Shown here in pieces: positions 41,079 to 49,545 of a stretch of 64,000 nt of DNA. The first letter of the stretch is position 1. The number at the start of each line of letters is the position of its first letter. The stretch lies in assembly GCA_934203105.1 (NCBI GenBank), contig CAKPYQ010000003.1, forward strand, positions 1 to 64,000, given 5' to 3'. The translations under genes and the position numbers were made by a program. The notes beneath the pieces were generated by a model. That model had not been told where the DNA came from. It ran no database searches and was given only the letters and a program-made list of their open reading frames with translations. The DNA comes from an uncultured Alphaproteobacteria bacterium. Lineage in GTDB: Bacteria; Pseudomonadota; Alphaproteobacteria; CAAHEQ01; UBA3637.

Positions 41079-42395
41079 ATGATAACAGAAGAAGATCTGG
41101 TCGGTAAATTAAATGTGTTGGACGCAACGGGACAGTATGACGAACTGTTGTATCAAACGGACATTTATTTAAAAGAAAATCCTGACTTGGGCATTTTGTA
41201 TTTGTACAAAGGAAATGCGTTGCGTGAAAAAGGCGATTTGGACGGTGCTTTGTCGGCGTATCGTTGGGCGATTATGTATGACCCGAACGATGCGGCTGCA
41301 CGGACGAATTATGCGGCTGTTTTGTATTCGTTAAAAGATTATGTCGGGGCTTTGAATGCGGCCGATGCCGCCATTATGATGGAACCGGATTTTCCCGATG
41401 CTTATTTGATTTCAGGTAATGTTTTGTCATTGTTGGGCTTTCCGGAACAAGCGATGTACGCTTATCATCACGCATTTGAATTTACGCCAAACAATATTGT
41501 TTTGGGGGCGTATGTGGCGGAATTGTATTCCAAACAAGACGAACCGGAAGAAGCATTTAATTTGTTGATGCGTTTGTTGACGGATCACCCGAAAAACGCG
41601 GCACTTCATTTGCAAATGGCTGTTGCTTTGGCATTTTTTATGCAAAACGGCGTACAATTGAAGGTCGTTGACGATTATGTTAAACGTTGGCAATCGAGCT
41701 TTGAGCACAATCCGTTTGTTCGCGAAATAGCGCCGGCGTTGTTGCAACATAATATGGGATATACGCCTTTGACATTAGAGCGGTTACAGGCGGCTTTTGA
41801 TGATATGGCGCCCATTTATGATGAAGCCAATCAAGACGATGCGATTACCTTTATCAATATGTTGGAAAACGCTTTGCGTCCGGTGTACGAAGGGCAAGAA
41901 AACCTGCGCGTGCTGGATATCGGTTGTGGCACGGGGCTTGGCGCTTACCCGATGCGCGAGTACACAAAGCAAGGCCAGCTGATAGGTGTTGATTTGTCGC
42001 AAAAATTATTGGAAATTGCGCGGGCAAAAAATATTTATTTACGAACGGAAATGTCCGATGTGTTGTACTTTATCGAACAAGAAAAAGCCCCCTTTGACAC
42101 TTTGATTGCATCGGAATCAGTTCCTTTCTTTAAAGACTTGGAGCAGGCTTTTGCTGCTTTCAACAAAGCGCTTAAAGTCGGCGGATATTTTTTCTTTTCG
42201 GTAAAACGCAATTCGTTGAATAATGATGACGTTGTCTTGTATCCGCAATACAACTATATTTTCTCGGAAAGCTATGTTCGTACGTCTTTGGAAAAGAACG
42301 GTTTTGAAATTCAATCCGTACAATCTATGCAGGACGGCTCTGACGAAATAATACACGATAAAAGGTATTTTTACGTTGTTCGAAAAATAAAATAA
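41079..42395 (+). CDS. TPR protein fused to a SAM-dependent methyltransferase
   Basis: A 438-residue two-part protein. Residues 1-200 hold about five TPR-like repeats (YKGNALREKGDLDGALSAYRWAI, GNVLSLLGFPEQAMYAYHHAF). From about 240 a class I methyltransferase follows, with the SAM motif LDIGCGTGLG at about 278-287. The TPR part resembles other tetratricopeptide-methyltransferase fusions, which methylate proteins or sugars; the target is unknown. It follows oadB by 9 bases and may be cotranscribed. Confidence 0.85.
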   Translation: MITEEDLVGKLNVLDATGQYDELLYQTDIYLKENPDLGILYLYKGNALREKGDLDGALSAYRWAIMYDPNDAAARTNYAAVLYSLKDYVGALNAADAAIMMEPDFPDAYLISGNVLSLLGFPEQAMYAYHHAFEFTPNNIVLGAYVAELYSKQDEPEEAFNLLMRLLTDHPKNAALHLQMAVALAFFMQNGVQLKVVDDYVKRWQSSFEHNPFVREIAPALLQHNMGYTPLTLERLQAAFDDMAPIYDEANQDDAITFINMLENALRPVYEGQENLRVLDIGCGTGLGAYPMREYTKQGQLIGVDLSQKLLEIARAKNIYLRTEMSDVLYFIEQEKAPFDTLIASESVPFFKDLEQAFAAFNKALKVGGYFFFSVKRNSLNNDDVVLYPQYNYIFSESYVRTSLEKNGFEIQSVQSMQDGSDEIIHDKRYFYVVRKIK

Positions 42396-42402
42396 AAAAT
42401 AC

Positions 42403-42431
42403 TTGACAAAAACGAAATGCTTTGATATAGT
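42403..42431 (+). promoter_or_regulatory. Near-consensus promoter of a small orphan transcript
   Basis: TTGACA (42403-42408), 17-base spacer, TATAGT (42426-42431). No open frame follows before a strong terminator at 42537. Confidence 0.75.
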
Positions 42432-42437
42432 GATTGT

Positions 42438-42537
42438 TATCAAGAAAGGAACTCCCCTTTATTTTTCATATATCTCCTTTTTTGATTAGTTGTTCAGGAA
42501 ACCCCCTTGACTTTTAATAGACAAGGGGGCTTTTTTA
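42438..42537 (+). ncRNA. Candidate small RNA, about 100 nt
   Basis: A stretch between a near-consensus promoter and a strong terminator, with no usable open frame. Only a small AAAGG/CCTTT hairpin and the terminal stem are seen in it. It lies in the 324-base gap between the TPR-methyltransferase and ssb genes. It contains TATATCTCCTTTTTT upstream of the terminator, similar to TATATCTTTTTTTT in the candidate at 49.4 kb. I see no match to 6S, SRP, RNase P or tmRNA motifs. It might be a leader attenuator for ssb instead. Confidence 0.5.
42502..42537 (+). terminator. Rho-independent terminator of the candidate small RNA
   Basis: CCCCCTTG (42502-42509) and CAAGGGGG (42522-42529) form a 8-bp GC-rich stem, followed by TTTTTTA. 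The rest of the gap up to ssb holds only A/T-rich sequence. Confidence 0.85.
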
Positions 42538-42720
42538 TCTTTGCACTTTCGTTTTCAAAGGCAGGTTTATATCTGATAAATAAGGTTTTTTTGCCTTGCT
42601 TTTTTGCGGGTGTTTTTTTATAAAAAATTTTTGAAAAAAATGTTAAAAAAAGCTTTTCTTTTTTGCAAAAAAAGGCTATGCTGACAGTATGTATAAACCA
42701 GAAAAGAAAAGGATAAAAAA

Positions 42721-43185
42721 ATGGCTGGAAGTATAAATAAAGTAGTGTTGGTTGGTAATTTGGGACGTGATCCGGAAATCCGTCATACAAATAACGGTAA
42801 AAAGATTGCCAGTTTTTCTGTGGCTACGTCTGATGTATGGAAAGATGCAAACGGCGAACGCCAAGAAAAAACCGAATGGCATCGCATTGTTGTTTTCAAT
42901 CCCAGCACGGCCGATTTTGTTGAACGTTATTTGAAAAAAGGTTCAAAAGTTTATGTGGAAGGTTCTTTGCAAACGCGCAAATGGACGGATAACAGCGGTC
43001 AAGACAAATACACAACGGAAATCGTTGTCGGTAATTTCAAAGGTGAAATTGTTTTGTTGGACGGACGCACTGACGGTGTCGGTGATTCTTCTTTGGCCGG
43101 TGCTGCGGACAGCGGTTGGGACAGTGCGCCTGCCGGTGATAATGCAGCTCCTGCGGCTGATTTTAATGACGAGATTCCGTTTTAA
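42721..43185 (+). CDS. ssb: Single-stranded DNA-binding protein
   Basis: SSB of 154 residues. The OB fold has VVLVGNLGRDPEIRHTNNGK and TEWHRIVVFN; the linker is short and the acidic tip DFNDEIPF recruits partner proteins. It is a single-gene unit upstream of gyrA, a frequent alphaproteobacterial neighbour. Confidence 0.96.
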   Translation: MAGSINKVVLVGNLGRDPEIRHTNNGKKIASFSVATSDVWKDANGERQEKTEWHRIVVFNPSTADFVERYLKKGSKVYVEGSLQTRKWTDNSGQDKYTTEIVVGNFKGEIVLLDGRTDGVGDSSLAGAADSGWDSAPAGDNAAPAADFNDEIPF

Positions 43186-43240
43186 TTTACGTAATCGCTT
43201 GTATTTAAAGAAAATTTTAAAGTTTAAACAAAGGTGAGCT

Positions 43241-46051
43241 ATGACTGATACAAGTACATTGACAACAGACATTGTGCCTGTTGCGATTGAAGAGGAAATG
43301 CGAAAGTCTTATTTGGACTATGCGATGAGCGTGATTGTTTCGCGTGCGTTGCCGGACGTCCGCGACGGTTTAAAGCCGGTTCATCGACGTATTTTGTGGT
43401 CAATGCACGAAAACGGCTATGATTACAACAAACCGTTCAGAAAATCGGCCCGTATCGTCGGTGATGTTATGGGTAAATATCACCCCCACGGTGACAGCGC
43501 AATTTATGAAGCGATGGTTCGTTTGGCACAAGATTTTTCAATGCGCTTGCCTTTGATTGCGTCGCAAGGTAACTTTGGTTCTATGGACGGCGATAAAGCG
43601 GCGGCTATGCGTTATACAGAAGCCAGATTGGCGTTGTCTTCGCATTGGTTGTTGGAAGATATCGATAAAGACACCGTGGATTTTCGCCCGAACTATGATG
43701 AAACGTGTGCCGAACCGGTGGTGTTGCCTGCACGTTTTCCGAACTTGCTTGTGAACGGGTCGGGCGGTATTGCTGTCGGTATGGCGACAAACATTGCGCC
43801 GCATAACTTGGGCGAAGTGTTGGACGCTTGTATTGCTATGGTGGATAATCCCGATATTACAGTCGAAGAATTATACGAAATTGTGCCGGCTCCGGATTTT
43901 CCGACGGGCGGTATCATCTTGGGTCGCGGTGCGGCCAGAAGCGCAGCTTTAACCGGTCGCGGATCGATTATAATGCGCGGGCGTGCAACGATTGAAGAAA
44001 TTAAAAAAGACAAAAACGCGATTGTGATTACGGAAATTCCGTATCAAGTCAACAAAGCGGCCATGATCCAACGTATGGCCGAATTGGTGAAAGAAAAAGT
44101 CATTGAAGGCATTTCCGATTTGCGTGATGAATCCGATCGTCAAGGTGTGCGCGTGGTTGTCGAATTAAAGCGTGAAGCGCAGCCCGATGTTGTTTTGAAT
44201 CAGTTGTATAAATACACGCCGTTGCAAACCAGCTTCCCTGTTAACTCTTTGGCTTTGAATAACGGGCGTCCGGAAATGATGAATTTGCACGATATTATTT
44301 CGGCGTTTATTGCTTTCCGCGAAGAAGTGATCCGTCGCCGGACGATTTTTGAGTTGGGCAAAGCGCGTGATAGAGCGCATTTATTGGTTGGTTTAGCGAT
44401 TGCGGTTGCGAATATCGATCGTGTGATCGAGATGATTAAAGGCGCTCCTGATCCGGCAGTTGCCAAAGCGCAATTGATGGAAACGAAGTGGGACGCGGCC
44501 GATGTGACGGCTTTGATTGATTTGATTGATGAGCCGGACAGAAAAATTGTTGACGGGCATTATATGCTCTCCGAAGCGCAAGCCAAAGGTATTTTGGATT
44601 TGAAATTGCAACGTTTAACCGGTTTGGAACGTGACAAGATCCACGGCGAAGTCGGGGAATTGAGCGAACAAATTAAAGAGCTGTTATTTATTTTATCTTC
44701 ACATCAACGTTTGTATGAAATTATGCGTGAAGAGTTTATCCAAGTCAAAAACGACTTTGCAACCCCGCGTAAAACGACGATTGAAGAGGGCGAATTCGAC
44801 CAAGATATGGAAGATTTAATCCCGCGTGAAGATATGGTTATCACGGTTACCAATACGGGCTATATCAAGCGTGTTCCGGTGAATACTTACCACGCGCAAC
44901 ATCGTGGCGGAAAAGGCCGAAGCGGTATGTCGACTCGTGAAGAAGATGCAGTTTCAAAATTATTTGTTGCTTGCACGCACGATCCGATTTTGTTCTTCTC
45001 TTCCAAAGGTATGGTTTATAAGATGAAAGCTTATCGTTTACCAGAAGGAACTCCGCAAAGTTTGGGTAAAGCTTTGATTAACTTGTTGCCGTTGGAACAA
45101 GGCGAAACAATTTCGACAATTTTACGTTTGCCGGAAAAATTGGAAGATTGCGAAGGCTTGTCCGTTATGTTTGCGACGGCTTCGGGGAATATTCGCCGCA
45201 ACCGTTTGGACGATTTTTATAAAGTGATGAGCAATGGTAAAATTGCGATGAAGTTGGACGAAGGCGATAAATTGGTCGATGTTCAAATCTGCAATGAAAA
45301 CCAAGATATTTTGTTGGCTGCGGCCGGCGGGCGTTGTGTCCGTTGTCCGGTGACTGACGTTCGTATTTTCGAATCGCGCTCTTCAACCGGTGTGCGCGGT
45401 ATGAAGTTAGCGGACGGTGATCGCGTAATTTCAATGAGCGTTTTGGAACACGTCAAAGCGGAAATTGATAAACGTGATGCTTATTTGAAAATGTCAATTG
45501 CAAAGCGTCGTGCTTTGGGTGGCGTCGATGATGGTGAAGATACGGCGGAAGTCGAAAGCACATCAGAAGTGACTTTGACGGACGAAGAGTTTAACCAAAT
45601 GGCGGCGGACGAACAATTTATTTTAACTGTGACGACGGCCGGTTTGGGCAAACGTTCTTCTGCTTATCAATACCGGATTACGTCTCGGGGTACGCAAGGC
45701 GTGACGAACATTGATACAACAAAAGTTCCGGCCGAAGTCGTTGCTTCTATGCCGGTGACGGACGATGAGCATGTGATGATGGTCACCGACGCGGGGCAAT
45801 TGATCCGTATGCGTGTTGCGGACATTCGCATTGTCGGTCGTAATTCAAAAGGCGTGATTTTGTTCCGTTTAGGCAAAGGTGAAAAAGTGGTTTCTGTATC
45901 GGCCGTAAAAGATTATGGCGAAGATGAAGAAAGCGCTGACAGTGCTGCTGACGCCGACGAAAACGGATCGATTGGCGTGCCGGATACTGCTGTAACCCAA
46001 GCGCAAGATCAACAACAACCAGAGGAGGAAAACAATGAAGAAAATAATTAG
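43241..46051 (+). CDS. gyrA: DNA gyrase subunit A
   Basis: GyrA of 936 residues. The N-terminal breakage domain has the QRDR region YHPHGDSAIYEAM (Ser at the position of E. coli Ser83, Glu at Asp87) and the catalytic Tyr in MRYTEARL. C-terminal beta-pinwheel blades follow, with the GyrA-box-like QHRGGKGRSG. The end is acidic and Gln-rich. It makes the double-strand break and wraps DNA with GyrB. It overlaps the downstream cyclophilin start by 17 bases. Confidence 0.96.
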   Translation: MTDTSTLTTDIVPVAIEEEMRKSYLDYAMSVIVSRALPDVRDGLKPVHRRILWSMHENGYDYNKPFRKSARIVGDVMGKYHPHGDSAIYEAMVRLAQDFSMRLPLIASQGNFGSMDGDKAAAMRYTEARLALSSHWLLEDIDKDTVDFRPNYDETCAEPVVLPARFPNLLVNGSGGIAVGMATNIAPHNLGEVLDACIAMVDNPDITVEELYEIVPAPDFPTGGIILGRGAARSAALTGRGSIIMRGRATIEEIKKDKNAIVITEIPYQVNKAAMIQRMAELVKEKVIEGISDLRDESDRQGVRVVVELKREAQPDVVLNQLYKYTPLQTSFPVNSLALNNGRPEMMNLHDIISAFIAFREEVIRRRTIFELGKARDRAHLLVGLAIAVANIDRVIEMIKGAPDPAVAKAQLMETKWDAADVTALIDLIDEPDRKIVDGHYMLSEAQAKGILDLKLQRLTGLERDKIHGEVGELSEQIKELLFILSSHQRLYEIMREEFIQVKNDFATPRKTTIEEGEFDQDMEDLIPREDMVITVTNTGYIKRVPVNTYHAQHRGGKGRSGMSTREEDAVSKLFVACTHDPILFFSSKGMVYKMKAYRLPEGTPQSLGKALINLLPLEQGETISTILRLPEKLEDCEGLSVMFATASGNIRRNRLDDFYKVMSNGKIAMKLDEGDKLVDVQICNENQDILLAAAGGRCVRCPVTDVRIFESRSSTGVRGMKLADGDRVISMSVLEHVKAEIDKRDAYLKMSIAKRRALGGVDDGEDTAEVESTSEVTLTDEEFNQMAADEQFILTVTTAGLGKRSSAYQYRITSRGTQGVTNIDTTKVPAEVVASMPVTDDEHVMMVTDAGQLIRMRVADIRIVGRNSKGVILFRLGKGEKVVSVSAVKDYGEDEESADSAADADENGSIGVPDTAVTQAQDQQQPEEENNEENN

Positions 46052-46574
46052 TTTGTTAATCGGTTTATGTTTAATTTCAACAGGAGTAAATGCTATGGAT
46101 AAAGAAAATACATTATATATGGATTTGGATTACGGCAGAGTCGTTATTGAAATGTTCCCTGACGTTGCGCCGAACCATGTTGCACGGATTAAACAATTAA
46201 CGCGTCAAGGCTTTTATGACGGTATTGTATTCCACCGTGTGATTGACGGTTTTATGGCTCAAACGGGCGATCCGACGGGAACCGGTATGGGCGGCAGCGG
46301 CAAAAATTTAAAGGCTGAGTTTAACAATATGGCGCATGTACGCGGTACGGTTTCTATGGCGCGCGCAAGCGATCCGGATTCAGCCGACAGTCAGTTCTTT
46401 ATTTGTTTTGACAATGCGCGTTTTTTGGACGGCCAATACACCGTTTGGGGCAAGGTTGTTAAGGGTATGGAATACGTCGATATGATTAAAAAAGGAAACA
46501 GCAATGCAAACGGCGCGGTTACCAATCCGGACAAGATTGTAAAGATGCGTGTTGCTGCTGACGTTAAAGAATAA
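46035..46574 (+). CDS. ppiA: Periplasmic cyclophilin-type peptidyl-prolyl isomerase
   Basis: Cyclophilin fold isomerase of 179 residues. A likely signal peptide covers about residues 1-20 (IISLLIGLCLISTGVNA). The active site is FHRVIDGFMAQTGDPTGTG, then HVRGTVSMARASDPDSADSQFFICF. It accelerates proline isomerisation in the periplasm. Its start lies inside the gyrA end, preceded by GAGGAGG, so it is coupled to gyrA. Confidence 0.9.
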   Translation: MKKIISLLIGLCLISTGVNAMDKENTLYMDLDYGRVVIEMFPDVAPNHVARIKQLTRQGFYDGIVFHRVIDGFMAQTGDPTGTGMGGSGKNLKAEFNNMAHVRGTVSMARASDPDSADSQFFICFDNARFLDGQYTVWGKVVKGMEYVDMIKKGNSNANGAVTNPDKIVKMRVAADVKE

Positions 46575-46598
46575 TTTTTATCTTTTTTTTAAAGTAAA

Positions 46599-46631
46599 AT
46601 CCCCGTTGATTATCGGCGGGGATTTTTTTTA
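46599..46631 (+). terminator. Rho-independent terminator of gyrA-ppiA
   Basis: ATCCCCG and CGGGGAT pair around a TTGATTATCGG loop and are followed by TTTTTTTA, 24 bases past the cyclophilin stop. Confidence 0.85.
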
Positions 46632-46678
46632 TATTTTAGATGCTTTTGCCGCGCGGCAGATTTATTTTGAAAAAATCC

Positions 46679-46708
46679 TTGCAATTTGCTTTTGTTTGGG
46701 CGTATGAT
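46679..46708 (+). promoter_or_regulatory. Promoter for recJ
   Basis: TTGCAA (46679-46684), 18-base spacer, TATGAT (46703-46708), 34 bases before the recJ ATG. Confidence 0.6.
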
Positions 46709-46742
46709 GAAAATATCAGTACGAAAGAAAGGTAAAGTAAAA

Positions 46743-48518
46743 ATGGTTGTGTTAGGTGTTGAAAAGTCGTTATCGAATAAAAAATGGGTGCATCGCGGAG
46801 CTGATGAAAAGTTAATTGCTCAAATGGTGCAACGGTTTGATTTTCCGGAAGTTTTGGCGCGTATTTTGGTTTCAAGGCAAGTTGGAATCGATAAAATGGA
46901 ACGATTTTTATCACCGACTTTGCGCAACGATTTGCCGAATCCGGAAAGCTTAAAAGATGTTGAAAAGACCGCCCGCCGAATAGCCGATTCGATTGAACGA
47001 GGTGAGGAAATCGGTATTATGGGGGATTATGACGTCGACGGAGCTACTTCCAGTGCTTTATTAAAGTTGTTTTTGCAAAGCACCGGCACGAAAACGCGTA
47101 CTTTCATTCCTGATCGAGATGACGGCTATGGCCCAAATGTCAAGAAAATGCAAGAATTTTATGACGCCGGTATTCGCTTGGTGGCGACGGTTGATTGCGG
47201 TATGACGGCTTTTGAGCCGATCGATTTCGGTACAAAGCTGGGCTTGGATATCGTGATTATCGACCACCACGAACCGGAGCGCAGTTTGCCCAATGCTTAT
47301 GCTGTTGTCAATCCGAAACGGCTTGACGAAGATCCGCATCATCCATGTCATGCTATGGCGGCGGTGGGGGTTGTGTTTTTGGTTGTGGTTGAAATCAATA
47401 AAATATTGCGTCAACGCGGGTTTTATGATGATAAAATAAAAGAACCGGATTTGCGCAAATGGTTGGATTTGGTGGCTTTTGGGACGGTGTGTGATGTCGT
47501 TCCGTTAAAAGGTGTCAACCGATTGTTTGTTAAAACCGGATTAAAACAAGCTTTGACCCGGCAAAATGTCGGCCTAAAAGCTTTGTCGCAATTATCAAAG
47601 ATACACGAACAAATTACGTCATATCATTTGGGGTATATTTTGGGGCCTCGCATTAACGCCGGCGGTCGAGTCGGTAAGTCGGATTTAGGTATGCGCTTAT
47701 TATCGACTTTTGATGAGGTTGAAGCGGCGATGATCGCCAATGAATTGGAAGAATTAAACGTTTTGCGGCGCACGATCGAAAGCGAAGTTTTAGAACAGGC
47801 CGTTGAACAAGCACAACAGGATATTGACGCCGGCAATCCGTTTATTTTGGTGTGCGGTGAAAATTGGCATCAAGGTGTGGTCGGAATTGTCGCGGGCCGG
47901 TTAAAAGAGCGCTTTAATTTACCGTCTTTTGTTTTAAGCATAGAAGGGGACGACGCCAAAGGATCCAGCCGATCTGTCCCCGGGGTTGATTTGGGAACAT
48001 TGGTCATTACGGCTATGCAAAAAGGGATTTTATCGCGTGGGGGTGGTCACCCTATGGCGGCGGGATTTTCTTTGGAAACGGGAAGAATCGAGGAGTTTAG
48101 AGCATTTTTAAAAGATTATATCTCGACGCATTGCTGGGTTGAATCGGACGCGCCGAAAGAGTTGATGATTGACGGCATTTTAGATGTTGGAGCCGTGAAT
48201 GTTGATTTATTGAATAAAATCAGCCAACTTGAACCGTATGGAGAAGGCAACGAAGAGCCGACTTTTGTTGTCCAAGATGTTTTATTGTCGAAAACAATTT
48301 TGACCAAAAACGGCCATATTATTTGCAAATTTTCCGGCAAAGGCGGCGGTTATTTGGACGCGGTTTGTTTCAGGTCGGCCAATACGCCGACGGGGCAAAT
48401 GTTGCTTTCTAATCCCGCGGGACAACACTATCATGTCGCTGGACAATTGCGACTTGATACTTGGAACGGGCAAAACAAAGTCCAATTGATTATGAATGAC
48501 ATTGCTTTGGCCGTGTAG
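46743..48518 (+). CDS. recJ: Single-stranded-DNA exonuclease RecJ
   Basis: RecJ of 591 residues from ATG 46743 (GAAAGG upstream); the earlier in-frame ATGs overlap the promoter. DHH domain motifs are complete: GDYDVDGATSSALL, VDCGMTAF, and IIDHHEPE, then the DHHA1 end GGHPMAAGFSLE. It is a 5'-3' exonuclease for recombination and mismatch repair. Confidence 0.95.
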   Translation: MVVLGVEKSLSNKKWVHRGADEKLIAQMVQRFDFPEVLARILVSRQVGIDKMERFLSPTLRNDLPNPESLKDVEKTARRIADSIERGEEIGIMGDYDVDGATSSALLKLFLQSTGTKTRTFIPDRDDGYGPNVKKMQEFYDAGIRLVATVDCGMTAFEPIDFGTKLGLDIVIIDHHEPERSLPNAYAVVNPKRLDEDPHHPCHAMAAVGVVFLVVVEINKILRQRGFYDDKIKEPDLRKWLDLVAFGTVCDVVPLKGVNRLFVKTGLKQALTRQNVGLKALSQLSKIHEQITSYHLGYILGPRINAGGRVGKSDLGMRLLSTFDEVEAAMIANELEELNVLRRTIESEVLEQAVEQAQQDIDAGNPFILVCGENWHQGVVGIVAGRLKERFNLPSFVLSIEGDDAKGSSRSVPGVDLGTLVITAMQKGILSRGGGHPMAAGFSLETGRIEEFRAFLKDYISTHCWVESDAPKELMIDGILDVGAVNVDLLNKISQLEPYGEGNEEPTFVVQDVLLSKTILTKNGHIICKFSGKGGGYLDAVCFRSANTPTGQMLLSNPAGQHYHVAGQLRLDTWNGQNKVQLIMNDIALAV

Positions 48519-48540
48519 TGGCGGGGCTTTTGCAAAGGTT

Positions 48541-49275
48541 TTATTCTTTGTCGCGCCATACAATGCGAATTCGCGAAAATTCGCGCGTTTTATCCAACGA
48601 CATAATTTGATGCAAAGTTTGATTGCCGTCAATTTGCGTCAAAACCAATATTTCATCACCAAAAAAGGCGGGCTTTTTAAAAGATATTTGCATATCCTCG
48701 ATTTCGTGTGTTTCTCTGAAATTATGCGGAACGCCTTCGCTTGCCCACACGGGGTAGATTGCGTTGTTGACGTGTTTGTTAATATCGATGTCATCATAGC
48801 GAACATAAAAATGTTTTTCAAAATCAACGCGCAACGGTTCGGGGATTTTGGGGAACGTGCTTTGCAACGCGCGTTCGGGCAAAGCCGTCAAAGACCCGAC
48901 ATTGTTTTTTGTGGGTTGAGGGCGTCCCGAATGAATATCGATCAATACCCATTGACTGGTTGCCGTAAACAGTGAATTGCCTTCGTTATCCATCACATTG
49001 AAATCGCGGATTGCCGCAACCGGCGTTAAGCCCGACGGCCACGTTTGAAACGTGATTTTATCCCCCCATTTGGGGCGTTTGTTGATGTGCAGCGCATATC
49101 CGGCACCGACCCAACACATATTTTTTTCAATGAAAAATTTATATCCGACATTTAATTCTTCGGCGTGAAAATCCGCCGTGTTTTGCAGCAAATTAAACAA
49201 AGTCAGCAAACGCAGCTTTCCTTCTTGGTCGCATTCATAGCTGTAAACAATGTGGTTTTGAATAAATTTTTCCAT
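48541..49275 (-). CDS. Acyl-ACP thioesterase (FatA/FatB-like)
   Basis: A 244-residue two-hotdog thioesterase. The N-terminal hotdog has YECDQEGKLRLLTLFNLLQNTA, and the second has YDDIDINKHVNNAIYPVWASEG, the conserved N-x-H-V-N active-site region. Acyl-ACP thioesterases release free fatty acids from ACP; they are frequent in anaerobic Firmicutes and Bacteroidetes and less so in alphaproteobacteria, so acquisition is possible. It is a single-gene unit, convergent to recJ, 22 bases between stops. Confidence 0.85.
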   Translation of the reverse strand: MEKFIQNHIVYSYECDQEGKLRLLTLFNLLQNTADFHAEELNVGYKFFIEKNMCWVGAGYALHINKRPKWGDKITFQTWPSGLTPVAAIRDFNVMDNEGNSLFTATSQWVLIDIHSGRPQPTKNNVGSLTALPERALQSTFPKIPEPLRVDFEKHFYVRYDDIDINKHVNNAIYPVWASEGVPHNFRETHEIEDMQISFKKPAFFGDEILVLTQIDGNQTLHQIMSLDKTREFSRIRIVWRDKE

Positions 49276-49395
49276 TTTTTTTGCCTTTCTTTTTTTTTGG
49301 CTATTTTAGCAAAAATCGCCCCCCTCATCAAGGATAAAATAAAGAAACTTTAATGACAAATGACGGAATAATTTCTTGTGATAGGAAAATAATCC

Positions 49396-49424
49396 TTGAC
49401 ATTTAACCCAAAATATGATATAAG
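49396..49424 (+). promoter_or_regulatory. Near-consensus promoter of a small transcript ahead of the tail-fibre pair
   Basis: TTGACA (49396-49401), 17-base spacer, TATAAG (49419-49424). Confidence 0.75.
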
Positions 49425-49430
49425 AAGTAC

Positions 49431-49521
49431 TGTTAATCGGCACAAGTATATCTTTTTTTTAAGGGATTGCTTGTGTTTTTTTATGGCCCTTGGATTTGTG
49501 TGTCCAAGGGCTTTTTTTTTA
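49431..49521 (+). ncRNA. Candidate small RNA or leader, about 90 nt
   Basis: From the promoter a transcript would contain CACAAG (49442-49447) pairing with CTTGTG (49469-49474) next to T-runs, then a strong terminator. No open frame is present. It resembles the candidate at 42.4 kb in size, promoter, TATATCT...TTTTTT segment and CCTTG/CAAGG terminator stem. It could equally be an attenuator for the tail-fibre genes, whose start is 25 bases downstream. Confidence 0.45.
49484..49520 (+). terminator. Rho-independent terminator before the tail-fibre gene
   Basis: GCCCTTGGA and TCCAAGGGC form a 9-bp stem with a GTGTG-type loop and nine T residues after it. Confidence 0.85.
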
Positions 49522-49545
49522 TTGCAATAAAGAAAGGAGAATATT

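Noticed and set aside
42538..42720. Promoter for ssb
   Set aside because: No pair of boxes at 16-18 base spacing was convincing in this very A/T-rich stretch.
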